Positions 34,035 to 42,901 of a stretch of 64,000 nt of DNA are shown here, piece after piece. Where the stretch lies: assembly GCF_029625215.1 (NCBI RefSeq), contig NZ_CP121197.1, forward strand, positions 1,798,001 to 1,862,000, written 5' to 3'. A program made the translations under genes and the position numbers. The stretch comes from Aurantibacillus circumpalustris. GTDB lineage: Bacteria; Bacteroidota; Bacteroidia; B-17B0; Aurantibacillaceae. A model generated the notes under the pieces. It did no database searches. It saw only the letters and a list, made by a program, of their open reading frames with translations, and was not told the origin of the DNA. The stretch's first letter is position 1, and every line of letters starts with the position of its first letter.

Positions 34035-35909
34035 ATGAGAAAAAACATTACAGCCTTTATTTTTTTAATGTGCAGTACTTTCTTATTTGCGCAAAACCAA
34101 AACAGAAAATGGTATTTCGGCGATCACGCCGGACTTGATTTCAATACAAGCCCACCTACAATTCTTAATAATTCGGCAAGCTACAGCCACTTTGGTTGTT
34201 CAACCGTAGGGGATGCCTCTGGAAATTTGTTGTTTTATACGGATGGAATGACAGTATACGATCAAACCCACAGTATTATGGCCAATGGCACCGGCTTAGG
34301 AACAGTAACCAATACAAATTCTTTGCAGTATCAATATTCACTAATAGTAAAACAACCTGGCAACACAAACATCTATTTTATTTTCTCAAACTGTAATACA
34401 GGAAGTTTAAGCGGCACTTATTATTCGGTTGTGGATATGAGCCTTGCTGCCGGCATTGGTTCGGTAACCATTAAAAATACCTGTGTTTATTTGGGCATTG
34501 TCTCCGGACAAATGACCTCTATAAAACATTGCAACAATTCGGATGTTTGGGTGCTTACACATGAACATGGCACAGCTAATTTTCGCGCCTATCAGGTAAG
34601 TGCTTCAGGTGTTAGTGTAAGTCCAGTAATATCTCCTGTTGGTTTAACTGGTGTTACTTCCAGTTATATTAAAGGGTCTCCTAACGGAAAAAAACTTGTA
34701 TCTGTTTATAACAGTTCTTATTTAACCTTATATGATTTTGACAATGCTACGGGCGTTATTTCCAATACACTTTCTTTAACCAGTAACCCCCAAGCTATTT
34801 TCCAATCCATGGAATTCTCTCCCGACGGAACAAAACTCTATTGTTCGTCTAATCCGCTAGGCTCTCATCATATTTGTCAATGGGATTTGTGCGCGGGTTC
34901 CAACACAGCAATAGTTGCCTCGCAATACACCATCGCGGCCACCAACCTCCAATACGGAATGCAGTTGGCCCCCGATGGTAAAATTTATGTTGCAAGATTA
35001 GCGCAAACATCCCTTGGTGTCATCAATAATCCAAACGCAATAGGTGCTGCCTGTGCTTATTCAAATACCGGTCAATCTATTGCGCCAGGTATTTGCCGGT
35101 ATGGTCTTCCCAGTTTTACGAATCTTCCTCCTGCCTCTCCCCAATTTAGCTATAGTAGTATGTGCCAAACTGTAAATTACACAAATACAGCTGCAACAGC
35201 TACTGCAATAAATAGTTGTGCCATGGCAACTCCTTCCTTAGTTTCCACTTTCTGGAATTTTGGTGATCCGCTTACTACTACAAATAATACAAGCACCGCA
35301 CAAAATCCTTTGCATGTATATAGTTCTACTGGAACTTACACCACTACACTTATATTAAATTACCTGTGTTTTAGTGATACGCTAAAACAAATCATCAACG
35401 TTACGGCAGCCAGTCCAACCTTTGCCGTGTCAGGCCCGACAGCAATCTGCAAAGGAGATTTGGCAATTTATACAATTTCTACTACTAATTCCTATAATTA
35501 TAATTGGAGTAACGGTGCAAATACTTCGAGTATTGCCGTAACACCCACTAATAATGTAAACTATACGGTTACAGCAATTAGTCCTACGACCGAATGTCAA
35601 TATAGCAAAGTAATTTCTCTGATAGTTAATAAATGCACAAGTATTGAAAATGTAGGGCTGGTTTTAGAGAACATTTCCGTGTACCCAAATCCCGCCTCGC
35701 AACTACTAACTATTGAATCTGAAGATTTGTATAAAAGAGATGGTCTTACCGAAATAAATATTTCAAATCAATTGGGACAAATTATTTATACTAAAACACT
35801 CAATTCTACAAAGGAACAAATTGACATAAGCACTTGGCCAAAAGGAGTGTATTTAATGCAGATAAAGAAAGGTGAACAATCTGCAACTAAGAAACTGGTG
35901 TTAGAATAA
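34035..35909 (+). CDS. T9SS-secreted beta-propeller/PKD surface protein
   Basis: A signal peptide (KNITAFIFLMCSTFLFAQ) precedes a long N-terminal region (20-370) that looks like a beta-propeller. It opens RKWYFGDHAGLDFN and has FSPDGTKLYCSSN and LAPDGKIYVARL blades, a pattern common in Bacteroidota proteins carrying PKD domains and sorting signals. A PKD-like domain follows (about 370-460, ending TGTYTTTLIL), then one Ig-like unit related to the repeats of the giant protein (AICKGDLAIYTIST), and a type A T9SS sorting domain (VYPNPASQLLTIES). It is 624 residues long; the ligand or function is unknown. Confidence 0.87.
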   Translation: MRKNITAFIFLMCSTFLFAQNQNRKWYFGDHAGLDFNTSPPTILNNSASYSHFGCSTVGDASGNLLFYTDGMTVYDQTHSIMANGTGLGTVTNTNSLQYQYSLIVKQPGNTNIYFIFSNCNTGSLSGTYYSVVDMSLAAGIGSVTIKNTCVYLGIVSGQMTSIKHCNNSDVWVLTHEHGTANFRAYQVSASGVSVSPVISPVGLTGVTSSYIKGSPNGKKLVSVYNSSYLTLYDFDNATGVISNTLSLTSNPQAIFQSMEFSPDGTKLYCSSNPLGSHHICQWDLCAGSNTAIVASQYTIAATNLQYGMQLAPDGKIYVARLAQTSLGVINNPNAIGAACAYSNTGQSIAPGICRYGLPSFTNLPPASPQFSYSSMCQTVNYTNTAATATAINSCAMATPSLVSTFWNFGDPLTTTNNTSTAQNPLHVYSSTGTYTTTLILNYLCFSDTLKQIINVTAASPTFAVSGPTAICKGDLAIYTISTTNSYNYNWSNGANTSSIAVTPTNNVNYTVTAISPTTECQYSKVISLIVNKCTSIENVGLVLENISVYPNPASQLLTIESEDLYKRDGLTEINISNQLGQIIYTKTLNSTKEQIDISTWPKGVYLMQIKKGEQSATKKLVLE

Positions 35910-35953
35910 TCACTTCTTAAAACCATTAATTCATTGTAAGGGTAATTCTTAAC

Positions 35954-36352
35954 TTATTTCGTGTCGTTATATTCTTTATCGCTCACAGCTTCCAACCAAT
36001 CGGTACTACCATTTTGAGGATTAATGGCAACGTGTGTAAACGAACTTGTATGCGAAGCCCCATGCCAGTGTTTAATGTGCGGAGCAACCGTGAGCACATC
36101 GCCTTTATTTAAAACCTGTATTGTCTTTCCTAATTCTTGATAGTAGCCAACACCATCGGTCACCATTAAAATTTGTCCGCCCGAATGCGTGTGCCAGGTG
36201 GTTCTTGCGCAAGGTTCAAACGTAACATTAGCAACCTGACAATTAAAAGTTGCATCATTTGGAACTAAAACATTCATCCAAGCAGTTCCTGTAAAATAAT
36301 CTGTTGGGGCCTTTTCTCCTTTCGGGAAAACGGAATTTTGAGATGTGTTCAT
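35954..36352 (-). CDS. Small cupin-domain protein
   Basis: This 132-residue single-domain cupin has motif 1 in TTWHTHSGGQILMVTDG (two His plus a later Gln/Glu position) and motif 2 in APHIKHWHGASHTS. The FTGTAWMNVLVPND opening is typical of cupins related to carboxymuconolactone decarboxylase-associated proteins. The conserved His residues should bind a divalent metal. It has no signal peptide, so it is cytoplasmic. The substrate is unknown; members are often oxidoreductive or detoxification accessory proteins. It is a single gene convergent with the T9SS gene at 34035. Confidence 0.88.
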   Translation of the reverse strand: MNTSQNSVFPKGEKAPTDYFTGTAWMNVLVPNDATFNCQVANVTFEPCARTTWHTHSGGQILMVTDGVGYYQELGKTIQVLNKGDVLTVAPHIKHWHGASHTSSFTHVAINPQNGSTDWLEAVSDKEYNDTK

Positions 36353-36426
36353 GCTTACGTGCTTTTTAGAAATACTTTAATTTCAGTATTGCTGTGAAAT
36401 TGAAAAAATAGTTTAAAGAATTAATC

Positions 36427-37200
36427 TTAAAAAAGATATCCAAGCTTAATGAATACATTAAATCTATTCGCTGCCCTCACCCTTGATCTTATTGTTTCAT
36501 TGATATACTCATCCTGCTTAGGATATGCATCGGTAGAGAATGGTAAAAGTGGTTCAACTGCCGAGATAAGAGCAAATAATTGAAAATGGAATCCGTAATC
36601 GAGAACAAGCCTATTAAATAAAACGCGGCTCATTCCTGTGCCAATAAGAAGATCTGCACTGTAATGGCTTTCAAAATCAGAACCAAAATTAGTGATTAGG
36701 GTGTCATGATTATTCACCGTTTGAAGAATGTTCATGTACTCATCATGTTTTGAACTCATTACGCTTATAGAAGGACCAATAATAAAATATCTTCCCCAAG
36801 GAGCAATATATTTACGTGTATACGTTTTTAAATAAGCTGTATACGTATAAGCATTAATTACATAATAGTCGCTAGGTTTATCCGAATTGCTATTAAGAGT
36901 AAGCCTATTATCGTAGCCGGTTCGCAAATATTTTAACGAAACACCCATCAGTATACTTTTTGATAAGGCTCGCTCAAGAAAAAATTCATGCGTTAAATTA
37001 ATTCGGATGTAGCCTGTTTCTGAACTTCCCTTCGCATTACCAAGAAGCGTTTTATTATCAGCAGTTGAACCAAAAGTAACTGGGTTCATGTGAGCACCAT
37101 ATCCAAAAACAGTTTTTTTACCCATATAACCAGGGCCTTGACTCCAAAGTAGAATTGGAAATACTAGAAGTGAGTATAAAAGGCTGTTTTGTGTTTTCAT
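36427..37200 (-). CDS. Probable outer-membrane beta-barrel protein
   Basis: A signal peptide (LLYSLLVFPILLWSQ) and alternating amphipathic strands end in a C-terminal strand FNVFIKLGYLF with a terminal Phe, as in outer-membrane beta-barrels. At 257 residues it fits an 8-12-stranded barrel. The family is not recognised and the neighbours do not suggest a function. No ATG alternative is needed; the start follows an AT-rich upstream region. Confidence 0.7.
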   Translation of the reverse strand: MKTQNSLLYSLLVFPILLWSQGPGYMGKKTVFGYGAHMNPVTFGSTADNKTLLGNAKGSSETGYIRINLTHEFFLERALSKSILMGVSLKYLRTGYDNRLTLNSNSDKPSDYYVINAYTYTAYLKTYTRKYIAPWGRYFIIGPSISVMSSKHDEYMNILQTVNNHDTLITNFGSDFESHYSADLLIGTGMSRVLFNRLVLDYGFHFQLFALISAVEPLLPFSTDAYPKQDEYINETIRSRVRAANRFNVFIKLGYLF

Positions 37201-37420
37201 TTATTAAAACCTTTTGTTTGTTTCATTGAAGATAAAATTTGAAAATTCCATTGTATTATTTTTAGTTTTGAGTTGAATTATATTATTTTGGTGAAAAAAA
37301 TAAAAAAGGGTTTATTCACTGCAACAAATATATATTCTTTGTTATAATGTTAAGCAAAAACCGAAAAGAATTTCAAAAATTATTTATGTATCTAGTTTTT
37401 TCATAAATTCGTGACACAAC

Positions 37421-38389
37421 ATGAAACACAAAATCATCTTTTTTATTTTGGCAATAAGTGTACTTATGTGTTTGCCTTTTTGCAAAAGACCAAGTGAACG
37501 ACTGCCTTTGGTTACAACCTCAGTAGTAAGTCCTGAAATAACAGAGGCCTATTGCAGCGGTGTACTGTATAATGAAGGCGATTCTAAAATAATAGAAAAG
37601 GGTATCTGTTGGGGAACTAAGGGAAATGTTTCTATAACAGATAACAAGGTAATTTCTAATACAGAAGGTAAAACATTTACTGCAAAATTAGAAGGATTAG
37701 AATCAGTTAGTACATATTACGCGCGAGCATATGCTACAAATGCGTTTGGCACCTCCTATGGTAAGGTTGTTTCATTTAATACCTGGGGCGTTACTGCGCC
37801 AAATATTAGTTTGTCGGCAATATCTAACTTTAACTATGTTGATTTAACCTTAACCGTAAATCAAACGCAACCGTCTAGTTATACAACTGGCATTTGCTGG
37901 TCCAAGAGCTCGTTACCGACAGTATCAGATAACACAATAACCGTATCTCAAAGAAAATTCAGCGATCCTTTTCCTTATAACAAGAGTTATACCTTGAGTA
38001 TTCAGGATCTTGACCAAACAACTATTTATAACGCGCGAGCTTATGTTGCAACGAATTTTGGAATCGCATATAGCAATCAATTTTCTTGGGTTACTTCAAA
38101 TCCCGTATCTTTTTCAATACTTTCGTTAGGTAGTGCAAACGCATCGTTTCAGGTTTATGTTTCAGGCAATAATTTGTCGTCAATAAAAACTATGGGTATA
38201 TGTTGGAGTGAAGATCCTACCCCGACTGAAACAGATTATAGAATCGAAAGGGCCTACACGAACACAATTTCGAATAATTTCAGTATTTCACCACTTAAGT
38301 CTAACACAACTTATTTTCTGAGATCCTATGTTAAAACGGATACTAAAACCATTTACGGTGCTGAAGAAAAAATGATTCGAACACTGTAA
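37421..38389 (+). pseudogene. FN3-repeat lipoprotein, broken N-terminal part of an FN3-FISUMP gene
   Basis: The reading frame encodes 322 residues: a lipoprotein-like signal (IIFFILAISVLMCLPFC) and three FN3-like repeats of the Bacteroidota type (EKGICWGTKGNVSI, TTGICWSKSSLPTV and TMGICWSEDPTPTE with YYARAYATNAFGTSYGK-type closures). It stops with TAA at 38387-38389. Immediately in the same frame, 38390-38569 encodes the start of a FISUMP domain (VKDINGNLCNTVKIGG), the normal C-terminal partner of such repeats. The gene therefore looks truncated by the stop. The FN3 part may still be made and anchored as a surface lipoprotein. Confidence 0.7.
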
Positions 38390-38572
38390 AGGGCCGTTAA
38401 AGATATTAATGGGAATTTATGTAACACAGTGAAAATAGGAGGTAACGATTGGTTGGATTCCAATTTTAGAGTGCCTTCCTTTAATAAGGGTTCAGTAATT
38501 CCACTTGCCGCGGCTAATAACTATAACCTAAGTGTAAGTTATGTGAATGCAAAGACACCTGCATATTGTTAG
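38390..38572 (+). pseudogene. FISUMP-domain remnant
   Basis: In frame with the upstream FN3 gene, this stretch translates to RAVKDINGNLCNTVKIGGN, then DWLDSNFRVPSFNKGSVIPL, then AAANNYNLSVSYVNAKTPAYC, and ends at TAG (38570-38572). It matches the opening of FISUMP (Fibrobacter succinogenes major paralogous) domains, which read D-x-D-G-N-x-Y-x-T-V-x-I-G, W-M-x-x-N-L and TPAYCWYN. The final TAG stands where TGG (Trp) is expected. Sequence after it no longer matches. The rest of the gap to 38776 has no supported feature. Confidence 0.7.
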
Positions 38573-38776
38573 TCTTGTAGCAGAAAGAGAAATGAATTTT
38601 CCATCCATGCATTTGCACACTAGACATAACTTATTTTTTAGTTTACATATAACGGAAAACCGTGAATATTAAAATCAGCGAGCAATTTCAAGCAAGGAAT
38701 ATGTTTTTAAAATTATTTATGTTACTTTAGACCGTCCCGAACTAAAGAAAACGTTACCTAACATTTATTAGAATTT

Positions 38777-39670
38777 ATGTTGAACAATTCCTCAAAAAAG
38801 ATCTTTGTGTCTTTATGTGGCGAAAATCAAAATTCGTTACGCGATGAGCTTTCATCCGTTTTAGATAGCGCAGGCATGAATGTATTATCTACGAATGCCT
38901 ATTCTCCTGAAACACTGGTGAAAGTGACAGAAGAAAATATTTTAAAAGCTAATTGCTCCATTCATATTATTTTTCCAGAGTACGCTCCGCTTCTTACAAC
39001 AGATAATACCAATTCTATTTCAAGATTTCAATTTTTTGAAGCCAAAAGAAAACTTGCTTCTGATCCTGATTTCAGAATAATCGTATGGCTACCGCCCTCT
39101 ACTGGTATAACAAATGTTGAAACAAAACAATTAGATTTTATTAATGAAGTGAGAAATAATATCTCAAAAAACATGATTTTTAGTAATGCTGAAACGCCTA
39201 TTCAGCTTACTGATGACATCCGCTCACTGCTTGAATTTAAAGATGATGTTGAATTTGATACCAATCTGACTGATATTTTTTTAATTTCAAATCAATTGGA
39301 TGAAAGTGAAGCGAATGAAATTATGGATATGTTGAGTGATATTGTGCCTGTTGAAAGATTGAGTATTGTGCAAGATAGCGATATGGACTATTCGGAGTAT
39401 TGCACACAACAAATAGGTAAAAGTAAATTGGCCGTAGTATATTTTAAGGAGTCTGGAGAATGGGCGCTCCCTTTTACTCAGCAAGTTTGGAAAAAAATTG
39501 GTGGGGCATCTTCACACACCCCAATACTCTTGATTGGTGATGAAGACCCGGAAAGAAATTTTAATAAAAAATTTAAGGCACCAAAAGTAATGTCATTAAT
39601 CATTGCCGGAGAATTGATTCCACTTGAAATAAAAATGAGTTATGATAAAGTTATGGAAGGTAAAGCTTAA
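38777..39670 (+). CDS. Tandem TIR-like domain protein upstream of a STAND NTPase
   Basis: This 297-residue soluble protein appears to have two TIR-like halves. The first (about 5-135) opens KKIFVSLCGENQNSLRDEL and has ANCSIHIIFPEY, then SRFQFFEAKRKLA with a Glu in the position of the TIR catalytic Glu, then RIIVWLPPS. The second (about 160-290) has TDIFLISNQLDESEANEIM, GKSKLAVVYFKES and TPILLIGDEDP, with no clear catalytic Glu. TIR domains signal by NAD+ hydrolysis or by protein contact; which applies is unknown. The stop is 12 bp before the STAND gene, indicating one operon. Confidence 0.6.
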   Translation: MLNNSSKKIFVSLCGENQNSLRDELSSVLDSAGMNVLSTNAYSPETLVKVTEENILKANCSIHIIFPEYAPLLTTDNTNSISRFQFFEAKRKLASDPDFRIIVWLPPSTGITNVETKQLDFINEVRNNISKNMIFSNAETPIQLTDDIRSLLEFKDDVEFDTNLTDIFLISNQLDESEANEIMDMLSDIVPVERLSIVQDSDMDYSEYCTQQIGKSKLAVVYFKESGEWALPFTQQVWKKIGGASSHTPILLIGDEDPERNFNKKFKAPKVMSLIIAGELIPLEIKMSYDKVMEGKA

Positions 39671-39682
39671 ATCGTTTAATAA

Positions 39683-42600
39683 ATGGTGAACGAAAAAATA
39701 TGTCCATACCCTGGTCTTAGGCCTTTTAGCGAAGACGAGTCTATTTATTTTAAAGGTCGTGAAGATCACATCGATAAGATAATTGCGCGACTTGAAAAAA
39801 ATAAATTCGTTATGCTTACCGGTGCTTCTGGCGACGGAAAATCTTCTATTGTATATGCGGGTGTTATTCCAAATGCACGGGCTGGGTTTTTTAAAGCCAA
39901 GTTTAACAACTGGGTGGTGGCTGATTTCAGGCCCGACCGATCACCTTTAAAAAATCTATCAACAGTAATTTCCGAAAAATTAGAATACAATAATACCGAC
40001 AGTGTTGAAAAAGAACTGGGATACGGTTTTTCTAAATTAATTAGCCTTTACAAAAACTCACCATTTCATCTCGATACTAATAGTGAAGAATGGCGCAATG
40101 CGGACGATAATGAAAGGAAAAAATTAAAAAGAAAAGCGGCTAATCTTTTTATTCTTGTCGATCAATTCGAAGAGTTTTTTACAAATCCTGAAAATTATCA
40201 AAATGGAAAGCCTTCTGCTAATTCCATGACCGTTGTGAACCTTCTTCTTGAAACGGCAAAAATAGCACTCGAACAAGATCTTCCCATCTATATTATTTGC
40301 ACTATGCGTTCTGATTATATTGGACAATGTGCAACGTTTAGAGGCTTACCTGAATACATTGGTTTCAGTCAGTTTTTTGTTCCGCGCTTGAAAAGAAAAG
40401 AAATTCATCAGGTAATTGAAGAGCCTGCCATATTAAGTGGTAATGCAATTTCAAATCGTCTTATTGAAACGCTTATCAATGGAGTAGGGGAGGGCTTTGA
40501 TCAATTGCCGATTTTGCAACATGCATTAAATAGTTTGTGGCATGCGGCGAACAATGGACATGAAGAAATGGATCTGATTCATCTTGCTATGATTGGTGGA
40601 TTGTCGGATACCAATCTTTCCAAGGAAGAAAAAGTAAGATTTGATCACTGGCTTTCAAAACAACCAGAGTTTTATAAAAAGTACTTCGTCAATTTTTCGC
40701 TCGAACAATCTTTGTCTGCGAATACAAATATTCTTTATGAAACGGCTGATACGTATTATAATGCAACGCATGAACAAAAAATTAGTAAGACGGATGCACA
40801 ATTAATCCTTAAAAACACATTTCAATCATTAACAAAAATTGATGACTCGCGCGCGGTACGTAATCGTATAACTTTACAAGAAATAACAGATATTATCAAT
40901 CAACCCAACATTTCAACAGCTGTTGTAGGTGGTGTGATTAATATTTACCGTGAACAGGGTAATTTTGTAAAACCTTTTATTACCAAAGAAACTTCTTCAC
41001 ACCAATTAAAAGATAATGAGGTATTAGATATTACGCACGAAAGTTTAATTCGTAATTGGGATCTTCTCAAACAATGGGTAGATGAAGAAAGTGAAAACAG
41101 AGCGAATTATCTGGATTTTTATAAGCAGATCCAGCGTTGGGTAAATGGTGGAAGAACGCAAGCTTATTTATTGGCAAAAGGACCACTTGCTTTTTTTGAA
41201 AGTTGGTATGTGACTTCACGCATCAATATGTATTGGTTGGTGAAATACGATCAAAGTGAATTATCACAAGATCAGAAAAAGAAAATAGCAGCAGAGCAAA
41301 TAAAAAATGCAGAAGAATTTTTAAAGAAAAGCAATGCTTTACTTAAATTAAGGCGACGTTTAATTCTCTCTTTAGTAAGCGGCGTTGTTGTGTTTGTATT
41401 ACTCGGACTAACCTATGCTTTGTACGGACAAAAAGTTAAAACAAAAAAAATCGAACACCTTAAATTTGGAGAACTTCAAACAAAGGTTATAGCACCATCA
41501 AGTTTTGTTTCTGTTGGAGAAGAATACAAGGCCGATATATTTCTTCTTACACGTAGTTCACAATTTACACCACTTGAACCGAAAATATTTTTAGGAAAAT
41601 TTGATGTGAACGGAAGACTCAATGAAATATATGATACGGTATCAGTTCAAGATGGTATGGGAAGTTTGTCGGTAAAAACATCAGAACCAGGTGAGCACTT
41701 GGTGCAAGGGGAGTACCAAATAAAAAGTCCATCAGGTTTAGTTCTCAGCTATCCATTTGAAGCAAGTTATAAGGTAGCACGATCATCTGTAATGATTTCT
41801 GCAGATCAAATGAATGTGTTTTATGCAGGGATTAAAAATCCTATTAGTATTGGTGTGGCTGGTATAGCTCCAGCTGATCTTGTTATTAAAACAGATCGCA
41901 ACGTATCTATCGAACCTGTTGGCCCAGGGCATTACGATCTATTGTCGCCGATACCTCAAGTTATTAGTATTTCAGTATTAGCAAAAATGAAAGGGCAAGT
42001 GATTCCTATGGGTCCACCCGTAAAATTTCGCGTTAAACCCATGCCTGATCCCACGCCTGTTTTTGGTACCGTAAAAGGTTCGTCTAAAATAAATAAGCAA
42101 TTGCTTTTAAGCACACCTGCACTTAAAGCTGTATTGTTTGGATTTGATTTTAATACCTCGTTCACTATTACATCTTTTGAATTGGTTTTAATTCGTGATA
42201 ATGAAACTTTTAAACTATCCAATTCCTCAAGTGGAGAAATTACCGGTGAAATGAGAAGAGAATTTAAAAAGCTGACAAACGGAAACAGAATTATTTTTAG
42301 TAATATAGAAGCTCTTGGCACCGATGGTTTAAACCGAGAACTGTCGCCTGTGGTACTTGAACTTACAGGCGAATTGCCAAAGGACGACAAAACTGAAACT
42401 GCGGCTAAAGTATTTATTCCGACCACTGCTGAAAAAGCAGAGTTTCCAGGTGGAGCAGCTGCCTTAAAAGAATTTATTCAGGAAAGTATAAAGTACCCTG
42501 CGATGGCTCAAGAAGGAGGAGTGAGCGGGAAGTGCCTAATTAAATTTCTTGTAAACGAAGATGGCAGCATTAGTAATGTTGAAGTTGCCGAAACGGTACC

Positions 42601-42757
42601 AGGTTGCCCAGAGTGCGATGATGAAGCGATACGTGTTATTAAATCAATGCCAAAATGGAATCCTGCAAAAAATGGAGATCGTGTTCAAAAATCAACATAT
42701 TTGTTGCCAGTAAGTTTTCATATTTTGGCAACAGAAGCAACTACACCTAAAAAGTAA
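39683..42757 (+). CDS. STAND NTPase fused to GldM-like periplasmic domains and TonB C-terminal domain
   Basis: This 1024-residue protein begins with the nSTAND1-type signature CPYPGLRPFSEDESIYFKGR. The P-loop is GASGDGKS (47-54), the Walker B-like LFILVDQFEEFF is near 155, and a helical sensor region runs to about 550. One membrane helix (about 557-580) follows. Residues 600-905 resemble domains D2-D4 of the T9SS motor protein GldM: SVGEEYKADIFLLTR, LSYPFEASYKVA, SADQMNVFYAGIKNPISI, KFRVKPMPDPTPVFG and LFGFDFNTSFTITSFEL. A TonB C-terminal domain ends the protein (about 915-1020, EFPGGAAALKEFI, GKCLIKFLVNEDGSI). The likely topology is NTPase in the cytoplasm and GldM/TonB parts in the periplasm. 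It follows the TIR-like gene by 12 bp. Confidence 0.85.
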   Translation: MVNEKICPYPGLRPFSEDESIYFKGREDHIDKIIARLEKNKFVMLTGASGDGKSSIVYAGVIPNARAGFFKAKFNNWVVADFRPDRSPLKNLSTVISEKLEYNNTDSVEKELGYGFSKLISLYKNSPFHLDTNSEEWRNADDNERKKLKRKAANLFILVDQFEEFFTNPENYQNGKPSANSMTVVNLLLETAKIALEQDLPIYIICTMRSDYIGQCATFRGLPEYIGFSQFFVPRLKRKEIHQVIEEPAILSGNAISNRLIETLINGVGEGFDQLPILQHALNSLWHAANNGHEEMDLIHLAMIGGLSDTNLSKEEKVRFDHWLSKQPEFYKKYFVNFSLEQSLSANTNILYETADTYYNATHEQKISKTDAQLILKNTFQSLTKIDDSRAVRNRITLQEITDIINQPNISTAVVGGVINIYREQGNFVKPFITKETSSHQLKDNEVLDITHESLIRNWDLLKQWVDEESENRANYLDFYKQIQRWVNGGRTQAYLLAKGPLAFFESWYVTSRINMYWLVKYDQSELSQDQKKKIAAEQIKNAEEFLKKSNALLKLRRRLILSLVSGVVVFVLLGLTYALYGQKVKTKKIEHLKFGELQTKVIAPSSFVSVGEEYKADIFLLTRSSQFTPLEPKIFLGKFDVNGRLNEIYDTVSVQDGMGSLSVKTSEPGEHLVQGEYQIKSPSGLVLSYPFEASYKVARSSVMISADQMNVFYAGIKNPISIGVAGIAPADLVIKTDRNVSIEPVGPGHYDLLSPIPQVISISVLAKMKGQVIPMGPPVKFRVKPMPDPTPVFGTVKGSSKINKQLLLSTPALKAVLFGFDFNTSFTITSFELVLIRDNETFKLSNSSSGEITGEMRREFKKLTNGNRIIFSNIEALGTDGLNRELSPVVLELTGELPKDDKTETAAKVFIPTTAEKAEFPGGAAALKEFIQESIKYPAMAQEGGVSGKCLIKFLVNEDGSISNVEVAETVPGCPECDDEAIRVIKSMPKWNPAKNGDRVQKSTYLLPVSFHILATEATTPKK

Positions 42758-42901
42758 TTGATTCGATCTGGATCATTTGCATGCGAGAATATACTAAATA
42801 GCACGATTAGCTTGTTTCCACATGAAAATTTGAAGATTTCGTAATTGAGAATTATTCTTTAACATTGTTTACCGAGACTCACAAAAAACTATTAAAACAG
42901 A

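Noticed and set aside
41956-42426. 156-codon minus-strand ORF within the STAND-GldM gene
   Set aside because: It is antisense to the GldM-like region, which clearly codes on the plus strand; no family features.
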